Below are positions 18,323-29,846 of a DNA stretch of 45,177 bases, piece after piece. This DNA comes from Cellulomonas sp. RIT-PI-Y. GTDB lineage: Bacteria; Actinomycetota; Actinomycetes; Actinomycetales; Cellulomonadaceae. Numbering within the stretch: the first letter of the stretch is position 1; every line of letters starts with the position of its first letter. Location: contig NZ_JANZKP010000027.1 of NCBI RefSeq assembly GCF_025642745.1, positions 1 to 45,177 on the forward strand, written 5' to 3'. The notes under the pieces were generated by a model that was not told the DNA's origin, did not search any database, and worked only from the letters and a program-made list of their open reading frames with translations. Made by a program: the position numbers and the translations under genes.

Positions 18323-21300
18323 GTGCACCTGAAGACGCTCACCCTGCGCGGGTTCAAGTCGTTCGCCTCGGCGACGACGCTGAACTTCGAGCCCGGGGTC
18401 ACCTGCGTCGTCGGCCCGAACGGCTCCGGCAAGTCGAACGTGGTCGACGCGCTGGCCTGGGTGATGGGCGAACAGGGTGCCAAGTCGCTGCGCGGCGGCA
18501 AGATGGAGGACGTCATCTTCGCCGGGACCTCCGGCCGCCCGCCGCTCGGCCGGGCCGAGGTCTCGCTCACCATCGACAACGCCGACGGCGCGCTGCCGAT
18601 CGAGTACACCGAGGTGACGATCTCCCGGACCCTGTTCCGCAACGGCGGGTCGGAGTACGCCATCAACGGCCGGGCCGCGCGCCTGCTGGACATCCAGGAG
18701 CTGCTCTCCGACTCCGGCCTGGGCCGGGAGATGCACGTGATCGTCGGCCAGGGGCAGCTCGACGCCGTGCTGCGGGCCACCCCGGAGGAGCGGCGCGGCT
18801 TCATCGAGGAGGCCGCGGGCGTGCTCAAGCACCGCAAGCGCAAGGAGAAGGCTCTCCGCAAGCTCGATGCCATGCAGGCGAACCTGACCCGGCTCACCGA
18901 CCTGACCGCCGAGCTGCGTCGCCAGCTCGGTCCCCTGGGGCGGCAGGCCGAGGTGGCCCGCAAGGCCCAGCTGGTGCAGGCCGACCTCCGGGACGCCCGG
19001 GCGCGGCTGCTGGCCGACGACCTGGCCCAGCTCACCGCAGGGCTGGAGCAGGACATCGCCGACGAGTCCGCCCTGCTCGCCCGCAAGGCCGCCGCCGACC
19101 AGGCGTTGAACGCGGCCCGGGACCGGCTGACCACCCTGGAGCGTGAGGCTGCCGAGGCCGCCCCCGCGCTGGGGGAGGCCGCGGACCTCTGGTACCGGCT
19201 GTCCGCCCTGCGGGAGCGGCTGCGCGGCACCGCGTCGCTGGCCGCCGACCGGGCCCGTCTGCTCGGGTCCGCGGCACCCGAGCGCACGGACGGCCGGGAT
19301 CCGGAGGAACTGGAGCGCCAGGCCGAGCGGGCCCGGACGGCCGAGGCCGAGCTCGCCCAGGAGGTCGCCGCCGCCCAGGAGGGACTGAACCGCGCCCAGG
19401 CCGCCCGCCAGCAGGCCGAGCAGGCCGCGCAGGAGGCGGAACGCGCGCTGGCCGCCGTGCTGCGCGGAGCCGCCGACCGCCGCGAGGGACTGGCCCGGCT
19501 CGCCGGTCAGGTCGGTGCCCGGCGCAGTCGGCTGGAGGCCACCGAGTCCGAGCTCGGCCGGCTGCACCAGACGCTGGCCGAGGCCGAGAGGCGGGGGCAC
19601 GAGGCCACGGTCGAGTTCACCGCGCTGGAGACCCAGGTCGCCGGGGTCGAGGAGGGCGAGGAGGGGCTGGACGCCGAGCACGAGGCCGCCGCCGACGTCC
19701 TGGAACAGGCCGGCACGCGGGTCCGTGACCTCACCGAGCAGCTCGCCGCCGCCGAGCAGCGCCGCACCGCGTGGCTGTCCCGGATCGAGACGCTGGAGCT
19801 GAGCCTCACCCGCAAGGACGGGGCCGGTGCCCTGCTCGCCGCCGACGGCCTCACCGGCGTGATCGGGTCGCTGGCCGCGCTGATCGCGGTCGCCGCCGAG
19901 GACGAGGAGGCGATCGTCGCCGCTCTGGGCGCCTCGGCGGACGCGATCGCGGTGCAGTCGGTGGGCGCGGCGGTGGACGCGATCCGGTTCCTGCGCGAGC
20001 AGGACGCGGGCCGGGCCGGGCTGGTGGTCGCCGGGGACGTCGACGGCGACGACCCCGATCAGGGGGCCGCACCGGCCGCCGGACGCTGGGCGCTGGACCT
20101 GGTCCGGTCGCCCGCGCAGATCCGGCCCGCGGTCCGACGGCTGCTGGCCGGGGTGCTCGTGGTCGACGACCTGGTCGCCGCCCGGGCCGTGGTCACCGAG
20201 CGGCCCGACCTGGTGGTCGCCACCCGCACCGGCGACGTGCTGGCCGAGCACCGGGCGCACGGCGGGTCCGCCGCCGCGCCGAGCGCGCTGCACCTGCAGT
20301 CCGCCCTGGACGAGGCCCGGACCGGCGCGGAGCGGGACGCCGCCCTCGCCGAGCAGGCCCGATTCGCGCTGGTCGGCGCCCACGAGGCCGAGACGGCCGC
20401 GCGGGAGGCCTACGAGGAGACCCTGGACCGGCTGAACGAGTCCGACGCCGCCCTGGCCGCGGTGGCCGAGCAGCTGGGCCATCTCGGTGCCACCGCGCGG
20501 GCCGCCGCCGCGGAGGCCGACCGGGTGCGTGCCACCCTGGACGCCGCCGAGCGCACGCTGGCCGAGGGGCAGACCGAACTCGCCGAGCTCACCGCCCGGC
20601 TCGCCGCCGCCGAGGCCGAGCCGGAGGACACCGAGGCCGCGATCCAGCAGCGCTCCGGTGAGCGGGACGTGCTGGCCGCGCGCGCCACCGAGGCGCGGGC
20701 CCAGGAGACCGAGGCCCGCCTCACCCTGCGGACCAGCGAGGAACGGGCACGTGCCCTGTCCGGCCGGGCCGAGTCGCTGGACCGGGCCGCCCGTGCCGAA
20801 CGCGAGGCCCGGGAGCGCGCCGCCCGCCGGGAGCAGCAGCGTGCCCGGCAGTCCGCCACCGCCACCGCGGTCGCGCTCGGCGCCGCCCAGGTGCTGTCCG
20901 CGGTCGAGCACGCCCTGCAGCGTGCCGCCGACGCGCGCGAGGCCGCGGAGGCGGCCCGGACCGAGCGGGAGACGCAGCTCGCCGCGGTGCGCACGGAGGT
21001 CGACGAGCGCCAGGGCGAACTGGCCCGGCTCACCGACGCCGCCCACCGGGACGAGATGGCCCGGGCGGAGCTGCGGATGCGGATCGAGACCCTGCAGAAC
21101 CGTTCGATCGAGGAACTGGGCATCGACCCTGCGGACCTGGTCGAGGAGTACGGCCCGCACCGGCTGGTGCCGGTCCTGGCGGAGGACGGCACGGCGGTCG
21201 ACGGCGAGACCCTGCCCTTCGTGCGCGAGCAGCAGGAGAAGCGCCTGACCGCCGCCGAGCGCGCGCTGGCCCGGCTCGGCAAGGTCAACCCGCTCGCGCT

Positions 21301-21880
21301 GGAGGAGTTCGCGGCACTGGAGGAACGGCACAAGTTCCTGGTCGAGCAGCTCGCCGACCTGAAGAAGTCCCGCTCCGACCTGCTGCAGATCGTGCAGGAC
21401 ATCGACGACCGGGTGGAGCAGGTGTTCGCCGACGCGTACCGGGACACCGCGGCCCAGTTCGACCTGGTGTTCCCGCGGCTGTTCCCCGGCGGCGAGGGCC
21501 GCCTGGTGCTCACCGACCCGTCGGACATGCTCACCACCGGCATCGAGGTCGAGGCTCGTCCGGCGGGCAAGAAGGTCAAGCGCCTCTCGCTGCTCTCCGG
21601 CGGTGAGCGCTCGCTGACCGCCGTGGCGCTGCTGGTGTCGATCTTCAAGGCCCGGCCGAGCCCGTTCTACGTGATGGACGAGGTCGAGGCCGCCCTGGAC
21701 GACATGAACCTGGGGCGCCTGCTGGAGATCTTCCGCGAGCTGCAGGAGGACTCCCAGCTGATCGTCGTCACCCACCAGAAGCGCACGATGGAGATCGCCG
21801 ACGCGCTCTACGGCGTCACCATGCGCGGCGACGGCGTCACCACCGTGATCAGCCAGCGACTGGCCGCCGAGACCGCCTGA
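18323..21880 (+). CDS. smc: Chromosome segregation ATPase SMC
   Basis: SMC dimers, with ScpA and ScpB, extrude DNA loops and align chromosome arms. The 1185-residue protein has Walker A GPNGSGKSN at residues 31-39. Long Ala/Glu/Arg-rich coiled coils run over about 165-480 and 670-1020, around a hinge at about 500-650. The C-terminal head has the ABC signature LSGGE at 1091-1095 and Walker B FYVMDEVEAALDD. Length and layout are those of a complete bacterial SMC. The start is a GTG with only a -10-like element upstream. The gene begins a rightward run through a small membrane protein to ftsY, an smc–ftsY order common in bacteria. scpA and scpB are not in the window. Confidence 0.97.
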   Translation: MHLKTLTLRGFKSFASATTLNFEPGVTCVVGPNGSGKSNVVDALAWVMGEQGAKSLRGGKMEDVIFAGTSGRPPLGRAEVSLTIDNADGALPIEYTEVTISRTLFRNGGSEYAINGRAARLLDIQELLSDSGLGREMHVIVGQGQLDAVLRATPEERRGFIEEAAGVLKHRKRKEKALRKLDAMQANLTRLTDLTAELRRQLGPLGRQAEVARKAQLVQADLRDARARLLADDLAQLTAGLEQDIADESALLARKAAADQALNAARDRLTTLEREAAEAAPALGEAADLWYRLSALRERLRGTASLAADRARLLGSAAPERTDGRDPEELERQAERARTAEAELAQEVAAAQEGLNRAQAARQQAEQAAQEAERALAAVLRGAADRREGLARLAGQVGARRSRLEATESELGRLHQTLAEAERRGHEATVEFTALETQVAGVEEGEEGLDAEHEAAADVLEQAGTRVRDLTEQLAAAEQRRTAWLSRIETLELSLTRKDGAGALLAADGLTGVIGSLAALIAVAAEDEEAIVAALGASADAIAVQSVGAAVDAIRFLREQDAGRAGLVVAGDVDGDDPDQGAAPAAGRWALDLVRSPAQIRPAVRRLLAGVLVVDDLVAARAVVTERPDLVVATRTGDVLAEHRAHGGSAAAPSALHLQSALDEARTGAERDAALAEQARFALVGAHEAETAAREAYEETLDRLNESDAALAAVAEQLGHLGATARAAAAEADRVRATLDAAERTLAEGQTELAELTARLAAAEAEPEDTEAAIQQRSGERDVLAARATEARAQETEARLTLRTSEERARALSGRAESLDRAARAEREARERAARREQQRARQSATATAVALGAAQVLSAVEHALQRAADAREAAEAARTERETQLAAVRTEVDERQGELARLTDAAHRDEMARAELRMRIETLQNRSIEELGIDPADLVEEYGPHRLVPVLAEDGTAVDGETLPFVREQQEKRLTAAERALARLGKVNPLALEEFAALEERHKFLVEQLADLKKSRSDLLQIVQDIDDRVEQVFADAYRDTAAQFDLVFPRLFPGGEGRLVLTDPSDMLTTGIEVEARPAGKKVKRLSLLSGGERSLTAVALLVSIFKARPSPFYVMDEVEAALDDMNLGRLLEIFRELQEDSQLIVVTHQKRTMEIADALYGVTMRGDGVTTVISQRLAAETA

Positions 21881-21970
21881 ATCGCCCGAACTGTGAAGAT
21901 GTGGTGGCAGTTCGCACCGGGTCCTCGATCCGCGCCGGGCGGATCGTCCGCGGCGGCGGAGAATGGTGGC

Positions 21971-22417
21971 ATGGGCGCGTACGTGGTGGGGGTTCTGCTG
22001 GCACTGGCGGCCGCGGCGGCGGTGATGGTCGTCGCGAGCCGCGGCAGTGACGAGCGCACCGGCTGGCGCACCTTCCTGGCCGACTTCCGGGCCGGCTGGC
22101 GCGACCGGAAGAACGACGAGCCCGAGCCCGAGCCGGTGGACGTGCGCTTCGACGAGCTGTTCGCCACCGAGTCCCGGCCCGGCGACGACTACCTGCACCT
22201 GGACGAGTTCGCCGAGATGATCGAGCGCACCGGTGACCGCGCCGAGCGGATCTGGCACCGGGAGAGCGACGGCGAGTCCCCGGAGCGGGGGCCGTGGACC
22301 CTGCACCCGCGCGGTCACCGCGGCGGACCCCGGCGGACCGGCGGCACGGACCACCCGGCGAGCGACACCGCGAAGGGCGCCGCACCCCGCCGGACGAGCA
22401 TCTCCTCGCAGCACTGA
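21971..22417 (+). CDS. Small single-pass membrane protein of unknown function
   Basis: The 148-residue product begins with one hydrophobic segment (residues about 3-22, VVGVLLALAAAAAVMVVA). A charged cytosolic-type domain follows, with FRAGWRDRKNDEPEPEP and DDYLHLDEFAEMIERTGDRAERIW, and the tail is rich in Arg, Gly and His. I do not recognise the family. The start at 21971 is preceded by GGAG nine bases upstream; the frame is open 26 codons further back, but that stretch looks non-coding. Its place between smc and ftsY suggests co-expression with one of them, but no role can be named. Confidence 0.72.
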   Translation: MGAYVVGVLLALAAAAAVMVVASRGSDERTGWRTFLADFRAGWRDRKNDEPEPEPVDVRFDELFATESRPGDDYLHLDEFAEMIERTGDRAERIWHRESDGESPERGPWTLHPRGHRGGPRRTGGTDHPASDTAKGAAPRRTSISSQH

Positions 22418-22431
22418 GCCCCACCGCCTGA

Positions 22432-22437
22432 CAGACT
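22432..22437 (+). promoter_or_regulatory. Candidate -10 for a leaderless ftsY mRNA
   Basis: CAGACT ends seven bases before the GTG at 22445; there is no Shine-Dalgarno. Confidence 0.38.
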
Positions 22438-22444
22438 GACCCGC

Positions 22445-23599
22445 GTGGACCACTCCGACCTGCTCACTCTGCTCTACGTCGCCGTTCCCGCCCTGGTGGT
22501 GATCGCCGGCGGTGGCACGCTGATCGCCCGTCGTCGTCGCGGCGAGGACACCACGACCGTCGAGCCTCCGGCCACCCCGGCGGACCTCGAGGCGCCCGAG
22601 GCACCGGCCGCGGACGACGTGGCGGTCGAGACCCCGCCCACGCCCACTGTCGAGACACCCGCACCGGCCGCGGGGCGGTTGGCCCGGCTGCGCGACCGGC
22701 TCGCCCGGTCGGGGTCGCCGCTGGGGGCGCGGATGCTGCAGGTGCTGTCCCGGGATCACCTGACCGAGGACGACTGGGACGAGCTGGAGGAGACCCTGCT
22801 GCTCGCCGACGTGGGCGCCGGCCCGTCCGCCGAGCTCGTCGACGCGCTGCGGACCCAGGCCCGGGTGCAGGGACTCAAGGACCCGGCGCAGGTCCGCGGT
22901 CTGCTCCGCGCGCAGCTGCTCGCCCTGGTCGACCCCACGCTGGACCGCACGCTGGCCACCGCGCCCGGGTCGACCGAGGACGGTGGCCGGACGCCCGCCG
23001 TGGTGATGGTGGTCGGGGTGAACGGCACCGGCAAGACCACCACGGTCGGCAAGCTGGCGCGGGTGCTGGTCGCCGAGGGCTCGACCGTGCTGCTGGGCGC
23101 GGCGGACACGTTCCGAGCCGCGGCCGCCGACCAGCTGGAGACCTGGGGCTCCCGGGTCGGCATCCGCACGGTGCGCTCGGACAAGGACGGCGCGGACCCC
23201 GCGTCGGTGGCCTTCGAGGCGGTGGCCGCGGGCATCGACGAGGGAGTGGACGTGGTGCTGGTCGACACCGCGGGCCGGTTGCAGAACAAGGCCGGGCTGA
23301 TGGACGAGCTGGGCAAGATCACCCGGGTCATCACCCGGCGGGCGCCGCTGTCCGAGGTGCTGCTGGTCCTGGACGCCACCACCGGGCAGAACGGCCTGAA
23401 CCAGGCCCGGGTGTTCGCGGAGGTCGCCGGGGTGACCGGCATCGTGCTGACCAAGCTGGACGGGACCGCCAAGGGCGGCATCGTGGTGGCGGTGCAGCGC
23501 GAGCTCGGCGTCCCGGTCAAGCTGGTGGGCCTGGGCGAGGGGCCGGACGACCTGGCACCCTTCGACGCCGACGAGTTCGTGGACGGCATTCTGGGCTGA
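22445..23599 (+). CDS. ftsY: Signal recognition particle receptor FtsY
   Basis: FtsY is the membrane-docked SRP receptor GTPase that takes ribosome–SRP complexes to the translocon. The 384-residue protein starts with a hydrophobic anchor (residues about 7-27). A short Pro/Glu/Thr-rich linker of about 50 residues follows, then the N domain, then the G domain with G1 GVNGTGKTTT near residue 194, DTFRAAAADQL, G3 DTAGRLQNK and G4 TKLDGTAKGG. An N-terminal transmembrane anchor instead of the long acidic A domain is usual in actinobacteria. Its partner Ffh is encoded about 3.6 kb downstream, past the nitrogen genes. Confidence 0.97.
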   Translation: MDHSDLLTLLYVAVPALVVIAGGGTLIARRRRGEDTTTVEPPATPADLEAPEAPAADDVAVETPPTPTVETPAPAAGRLARLRDRLARSGSPLGARMLQVLSRDHLTEDDWDELEETLLLADVGAGPSAELVDALRTQARVQGLKDPAQVRGLLRAQLLALVDPTLDRTLATAPGSTEDGGRTPAVVMVVGVNGTGKTTTVGKLARVLVAEGSTVLLGAADTFRAAAADQLETWGSRVGIRTVRSDKDGADPASVAFEAVAAGIDEGVDVVLVDTAGRLQNKAGLMDELGKITRVITRRAPLSEVLLVLDATTGQNGLNQARVFAEVAGVTGIVLTKLDGTAKGGIVVAVQRELGVPVKLVGLGEGPDDLAPFDADEFVDGILG

Positions 23600-23641
23600 A
23601 CGGGGTGCCCGCAACGGAACGTTTACCCGCGGGGTGCTTCC

Positions 23642-23657
23642 GTCACACGCCTGTAAC
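23642..23657 (+). promoter_or_regulatory. Candidate GlnR-type box upstream of amt
   Basis: GTCAC-N6-GTAAC lies 84 bases before amt. Actinobacterial GlnR boxes follow a gTnAC-N6-GaAAC pattern; this fits except for one base in the second half. The nearby ACACCACC stretch is also common in such promoters. The amt-glnB-glnD operon is a classic GlnR target. Assignment is by pattern only. Confidence 0.4.
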
Positions 23658-23740
23658 ACCACCGGCCCGAAGCGGAAATCGCGTCACTCCACGCTGGTCC
23701 CCGACCGGCCGCCCGGCTGGCGAGGGGAGAGGCGTTCCAC

Positions 23741-25386
<1,646 letters not shown>

Positions 25387-25396
25387 CGGACGTCGC

Positions 25397-27133
25397 GTGA
25401 CGACCGGCGAGGTCCCGCACCCCCCGACGGTGGGGGTGCGGGACCTCTCCGCTGCCCGGTACGCGCTCGCGCGGCGGCTGCCCGAGGGCGGTGCGCGTCG
25501 CCGGGCGATGTCCGACCTGGTGCTCGGGGCCCTGGTCGAGCTGTGGGCCGAGGCGACCGCGGGGGAGGAGACCCCGGGGATCGGGCTCGGCGTGGTGGGC
25601 TCGGTGGGTCGGGGCGACGCCAGCCCGGCCTCCGACCTGGACCTGCTGCTGGTGCACGACGGGCGTGGGCACTCCGCCGCGGAGCTGTCCGCGCTGGCCG
25701 ACAAGCTCTGGTACCCGATCTGGGACGCCGGGCTGGACCTCGACCACTCGGTGCGCTCGCTCGCCCAGTGCCGCCAGGTCGCCAGCCGGGATCTGCCCGC
25801 CGCGGTCGGGCTGCTCGACCTGCAACCGGTGGCCGGCGACCCGGGGATCGTGCACCGGGCCAAGTCCGCGCTGCTGGCCGACTGGCGGTCGGCCGCCCGG
25901 CGACGACTGCCCGAGCTGCTGGCCTCCACCCGGCAGCGTGCCGACCGCCACGGTGAGCTCGCCTATCTGATCGAGCCGGATCTCAAGGAGTCGCGGGGCG
26001 GCATCCGGGACGCCGTCGTGCTGACCGCACTGGCCGCCACCTGGCTCACCGACCGGCCGCACGGCGCGGTGGACGCCGCGCACGCGCACCTGCTGGACGT
26101 CCGGGACGCGGTGCAGACGGTCACCGGGCGGCACACCAACCGGCTGCTGTCCGCCGACCAGGACGAGGTCGCCGAGCTGCTCGGGGTGGGCGACCGGGAC
26201 GATCTGCTCGCCGGGCTCGCCGAGGCCGGCCGGGTGATCTCGTACGCACTGGACTCCACCGCGCGCAACGCCCGCCAGGCGCTGCACCGTCCGGCCCGCA
26301 AGCCGGTGCTGGTCCGCGGACGCCGGGCCGCGCCGCGGTTGCGGACGGTGGCCGAGGGCCTGGTCGAGCACGACGGGGAGCTGGTGCTGGCCGCCGACGC
26401 CCAGCCCGAGCACGACCCGGTGCTCGCCCTGCGGGCCGCCGCCACCGCCGCCCGCACCGGACTGACCCTGTCGCCGATCAGCGTCGCGAGCCTGACCCGG
26501 ACCCCGCCGCTGCCCGAGCCGTGGCCGAAGGCGGCCCGCACGCTGCTGGTCCAGCTGCTCGCCACCGGCCCGGCGCAGGTGCCGGTCTGGGAGGCGCTCG
26601 ACCTGGCCGGGGTGGTCACCACCTGGATCCCGGAGTGGGCCGGCATCCGGAACCGGCCGCAGCGCTCGCCGATCCACCGGCACACCGTGGACCGACACTG
26701 CGTGGAGTGCGCCGCCACGGCCGCGGGTCTGCGCAAGGACGTCGACCGCGGCGACCTGTTGCTGGTCACCGCGTTGTTGCACGACATCGGCAAGCGGGCC
26801 GGTGGCGGGGACCACTCCGTGACCGGTGCCCGGCTGGCCGGACCGATCGCCGCCCGGATGGGCTTCACCTCACCCGAGGCGGCCGATGTCGCTCTGCTGG
26901 TCCGCGAGCACCTGACCCTGTCCGAGCTGGCCACGACGGCCGACCCCGAGGACCCGGCCACGGTGGACCGGCTGCTGACCGCCGTCGACCACCGGCTCGA
27001 TCTGCTCCGGCTGCTGCGTGCGCTGACCGAGGCGGACGCAGGTTCCGCGGGCCCGACCGCGTGGACCGCGTGGCGGGCGCGGCTGGTCGACGATCTGGTG
27101 GCCCGCGCTGCGGGTACGCTGGAGCGTCCCTGA
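25397..27133 (+). CDS. glnD: PII-modifying nucleotidyltransferase GlnD, short form without ACT domains
   Basis: GlnD attaches and removes a nucleotide on the PII tyrosine. The 578-residue product has the nucleotidyltransferase motif [19 protein letters not shown] at about residues 68-86 and the substrate-region motif [14 protein letters not shown]. The HD hydrolase motif LLHDIGK has its His-Asp pair at 462-463. Only about 117 residues follow the HD pair, whereas full-length GlnD proteins continue for about 300 more with two glutamine-sensing ACT domains; I see no ACT sequence and no frame continuing it. The start is uncertain: GTG at 25397 keeps the gene clear of glnB, but GTGs at 25430 and 25436 lie in the right arm of a large hairpin and would also keep the conserved part. 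ffh follows 24 bases later. Confidence 0.9.
   Translation: MTTGEVPHPPTVGVRDLSAARYALARRLPEGGARRRAMSDLVLGALVELWAEATAGEETPGIGLGVVGSVGRGDASPASDLDLLLVHDGRGHSAAELSALADKLWYPIWDAGLDLDHSVRSLAQCRQVASRDLPAAVGLLDLQPVAGDPGIVHRAKSALLADWRSAARRRLPELLASTRQRADRHGELAYLIEPDLKESRGGIRDAVVLTALAATWLTDRPHGAVDAAHAHLLDVRDAVQTVTGRHTNRLLSADQDEVAELLGVGDRDDLLAGLAEAGRVISYALDSTARNARQALHRPARKPVLVRGRRAAPRLRTVAEGLVEHDGELVLAADAQPEHDPVLALRAAATAARTGLTLSPISVASLTRTPPLPEPWPKAARTLLVQLLATGPAQVPVWEALDLAGVVTTWIPEWAGIRNRPQRSPIHRHTVDRHCVECAATAAGLRKDVDRGDLLLVTALLHDIGKRAGGGDHSVTGARLAGPIAARMGFTSPEAADVALLVREHLTLSELATTADPEDPATVDRLLTAVDHRLDLLRLLRALTEADAGSAGPTAWTAWRARLVDDLVARAAGTLERP
25409..25447 (+). terminator. Perfect 16-bp hairpin at the glnB/glnD junction
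   Basis: GAGGTCCCGCACCCCC (25409-25424) and its exact complement (25432-25447) enclose a 7-base loop. It lies 22 bases after the glnB stop and within the first codons of glnD as annotated. There is no T-tract. It may be a GC-only terminator or attenuator limiting transcription beyond amt-glnB, or it may set the level of glnD translation. Confidence 0.6.
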
Positions 27134-27157
27134 TCTTGAGAGATAGAGGATCGCGCG

Positions 27158-28753
27158 GTGTTCGCCAGCCTGTCCGACCGACTGACGTCGACGTTCAAGA
27201 ACCTGCGCACGAAGGGCCGGTTGTCCGAGGCGGACATCGACGCCACCGTGCGCGAGATCCGTCGTGCCCTGCTGGACGCGGATGTCGCCGTGCCCGTGGT
27301 GCGCACCTTCACCGGGGCGGTCCGGGAGCGGGCGCTGTCCTCGGAGGTCTCCGGCGCGCTGAACCCGGCGCAGCAGGTCGTCAAGATCGTCAACGACGAG
27401 CTGGTCTCGATCCTCGGCGGCCAGAACCGCCCGCTGAACCTGGCGAAGAACCCGCCGACGGTCATCCTGCTCGCGGGTCTGCAGGGCGCCGGTAAGACCA
27501 CGCTGGCGGGCAAGCTCGCCCTGCACCTCAAGGGTCAGGGCCACACCCCGCTGCTGGTGGCCGCCGACCTGCAGCGGCCGAACGCGGTCACCCAGCTCCA
27601 GGTCGTCGCCGAGCGCGCCGGGGTGCCGGTGTTCGCCCCGCACCCGGGCAACCAGGGCGCCGAGGACGATATCGTGGTCGGCGCCGACCCGGTCGCGGTC
27701 GCCCGGGAGGGTCTGGCCACCGCCACCGCCCGTCAGCACGACGTGCTGATCGTGGACACCGCGGGCCGCCTGGGTGTGGACCAGCTGCTCATGCAGCAGG
27801 CCGCGGACATCCGCGACGCGGTGAACCCGGACGAGATCCTGTTCGTGATCGACGCGATGATCGGTCAGGACGCGGTGACCACCGCCCAGGCCTTCGCCGA
27901 CGGCGTCGGCTTCACCGGTGTGGTGCTGTCCAAGCTGGACGGCGACGCCCGCGGTGGCGCGGCTCTGTCGGTCGCCTCGGTGACCGGACGCCCGATCCTG
28001 TTCGCCTCCACCGGTGAGAAGCTCACCGACTTCGAGGTCTTCCACCCGGACCGGATGGCGTCGCGCATCCTCGACATGGGTGACGTGCTCACCCTGATCG
28101 AGCAGGCGGAGAAGGCCTTCGACGCCGAGCAGGCCGAGGAGATGGCCGGCAAGCTCGCCTCCGGCGAGGGCTTCACGCTCCAGGACTTCCTGCAGCAGAT
28201 GCAGCAGCTCAAGAACATGGGCTCGATGAAGAAGATGCTCGGCATGCTCCCCGGGATGGGGCAGATGCGCGAGGCCATCGACAACTTCGACGAGCGCGAG
28301 GTCGACCGGGTCGAGGCGATCATCCGGTCGATGACCCCGGCCGAGCGGATCAACCCCAAGATCATCAACGGTTCCCGCCGGTCCCGGATCGCCCAGGGCT
28401 CCGGCGTCCAGGTCTCCGAGGTCAACGGGATGCTGGAGCGGTTCGAGGCCGCGCAGAAGATGATGAAGCAGATGTCCCGCGGCGGCGGCATGCCGATGCC
28501 GGGGATGGGCATGCTCCCCGGCTCCGGCAAGAAGTCGCGCGGCAAGGGTCAGGCTCCCCGCAAGGCGAAGGGCAAGTCCGGCAACCCCGCCAAGCGCGCC
28601 CAGCAGGAACAGGCCGCCGCGGACCGTGCCGCCGGGATCGCGCCGCCCGCCCCGCAGGGGTTGGCGTTCGGGATGGGTGCCGCGCCGCAGCAGGACGACC
28701 CGAGCTCGATCGAGATCCCCGAGGGTCTGGACAGGTTCTTCGGCGGTCGCTGA
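27158..28753 (+). CDS. ffh: Signal recognition particle protein Ffh
   Basis: Ffh is the SRP54 GTPase that binds signal sequences on nascent chains together with 4.5S RNA. The 531-residue protein has an N domain, then a G domain with GLQGAGKTT (K113), DLQRPNAVTQL, DTAGRLGVDQ and SKLDGDARGG. The C-terminal M domain is Met-rich, with the RNA-binding SRRSRIAQGSG, and the tail is Met/Gly- and Lys-rich. The GTG start has AGAGGA upstream. ffh before a metallo-amidohydrolase and rpsP is a common actinobacterial order. The SRP RNA gene is not visible in this window. Confidence 0.97.
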   Translation: MFASLSDRLTSTFKNLRTKGRLSEADIDATVREIRRALLDADVAVPVVRTFTGAVRERALSSEVSGALNPAQQVVKIVNDELVSILGGQNRPLNLAKNPPTVILLAGLQGAGKTTLAGKLALHLKGQGHTPLLVAADLQRPNAVTQLQVVAERAGVPVFAPHPGNQGAEDDIVVGADPVAVAREGLATATARQHDVLIVDTAGRLGVDQLLMQQAADIRDAVNPDEILFVIDAMIGQDAVTTAQAFADGVGFTGVVLSKLDGDARGGAALSVASVTGRPILFASTGEKLTDFEVFHPDRMASRILDMGDVLTLIEQAEKAFDAEQAEEMAGKLASGEGFTLQDFLQQMQQLKNMGSMKKMLGMLPGMGQMREAIDNFDEREVDRVEAIIRSMTPAERINPKIINGSRRSRIAQGSGVQVSEVNGMLERFEAAQKMMKQMSRGGGMPMPGMGMLPGSGKKSRGKGQAPRKAKGKSGNPAKRAQQEQAAADRAAGIAPPAPQGLAFGMGAAPQQDDPSSIEIPEGLDRFFGGR

Positions 28754-28754
28754 C

Positions 28755-29840
28755 ATGACCGCGCTGCACCTGCGGGGCCCGGTGGTCGTCGACGACGAGC
28801 ACGTGGCGCCGCAGGCGTGGGTGGTCGGCGGCCGGATCACCTTCGACCGGCCGGCCCGGGTGGCGGCGTCGATCGACGGCTGGGTGCTGCCCGGCCTGGT
28901 CGACGTGCACTGCCACATCGGTCTCGGCCCGCACGGCGAGGTCGACCGCGCCACCGCGCAGTCCCAGGCGGTGGCCGACCGCGACGCCGGGGTGCTGCTG
29001 ATCCGGGACGCCGGGTCGCCGGCCGACACCCGGTGGGTCGACGAGCGGGACGACCTGCCGCGACTGATCCGGGCCGGGCGGCATCTGGCCCGGCCCAAGC
29101 GCTACCTGCGGCACTACGGCCGGGAGCTGCCGGAGGCCGCGGACCTGCCCGCCGCGGTGGCCCAGGAGGCGGCGCGGGGCGACGGGTGGGTCAAGCTGGT
29201 CGCGGACTGGATCGACCGGGACCTCGGTGCGGCGGGCGACCTGCGACCGCTCTGGCCCGACGACGTGCTGGCCGACGCGGTCCGGGTCGCGCACGGCCTC
29301 GGCGCCCGGGTCACCGCGCACACCTTCGCCACCGAGCCGCTGGACGGCCTGCTGGACGCCGGGATCGACTGCCTGGAGCACGCGACCGGTGCCGATCCCG
29401 GGCAGATCGACCGGATCGCCGCCGCGGGCGTCCCGGTGACGGCGACGCTGCTCCAGGTCGCCCAGTTCGGGGCCATCGCCGACCGGGCCGACCGGTTCCC
29501 GGTCTACGCCGCGCGGATGCGCTGGATGCACGAGCGCCGGTACACCCAGGTCCGGGACCTGTTCGACGCCGGGGTGCCACTGCTGCTCGGCACCGACGCG
29601 GGCGGCACGATCGCCCACGGCCGGATCGCCGACGAGGCCGCGGAGCTGCTCGTCGCGGGCATCCCGGACCCGGAGGTGGTGGCCGCCGCGAGCTGGCGCA
29701 CCCGGGCATGGCTGGGCGCCCCCGGGCTGGGCGAGGGGGCGCCCGCCGACCTGGTGGTGTACCCCGGCGACCCGCGTCGGGACGCCCGGCTGCTGGCCGA
29801 CCCGCGGGCTGTGCTGCTGCGCGGTGAACGCGTCGCCTGA
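28755..29840 (+). CDS. Amidohydrolase-superfamily metal-dependent hydrolase
   Basis: The 361-residue product has an amidohydrolase barrel with the N-terminal metal motif VDVHCHIG near residue 52 and metal-site histidines in TAHTF and LEHATG. The catalytic aspartate lies in [12 protein letters not shown], followed by the C-terminal composite-domain motif [13 protein letters not shown]. The motifs fit imidazolonepropionase/prolidase-like members; the substrate is unknown. It starts one base after the ffh stop and is therefore probably co-transcribed with ffh. A homologue lies between ffh and rpsP in many actinobacteria, which suggests a conserved but undefined function. Confidence 0.88.
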   Translation: MTALHLRGPVVVDDEHVAPQAWVVGGRITFDRPARVAASIDGWVLPGLVDVHCHIGLGPHGEVDRATAQSQAVADRDAGVLLIRDAGSPADTRWVDERDDLPRLIRAGRHLARPKRYLRHYGRELPEAADLPAAVAQEAARGDGWVKLVADWIDRDLGAAGDLRPLWPDDVLADAVRVAHGLGARVTAHTFATEPLDGLLDAGIDCLEHATGADPGQIDRIAAAGVPVTATLLQVAQFGAIADRADRFPVYAARMRWMHERRYTQVRDLFDAGVPLLLGTDAGGTIAHGRIADEAAELLVAGIPDPEVVAAASWRTRAWLGAPGLGEGAPADLVVYPGDPRRDARLLADPRAVLLRGERVA

Positions 29841-29846
29841 CCGGGG

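Noticed and set aside
18284..23662. Leftward open frame of 1792 codons over smc and ftsY
   Set aside because: Shadow translation of low complexity (Gly/Gln/Leu/Val), while SMC and FtsY on the plus strand are complete.
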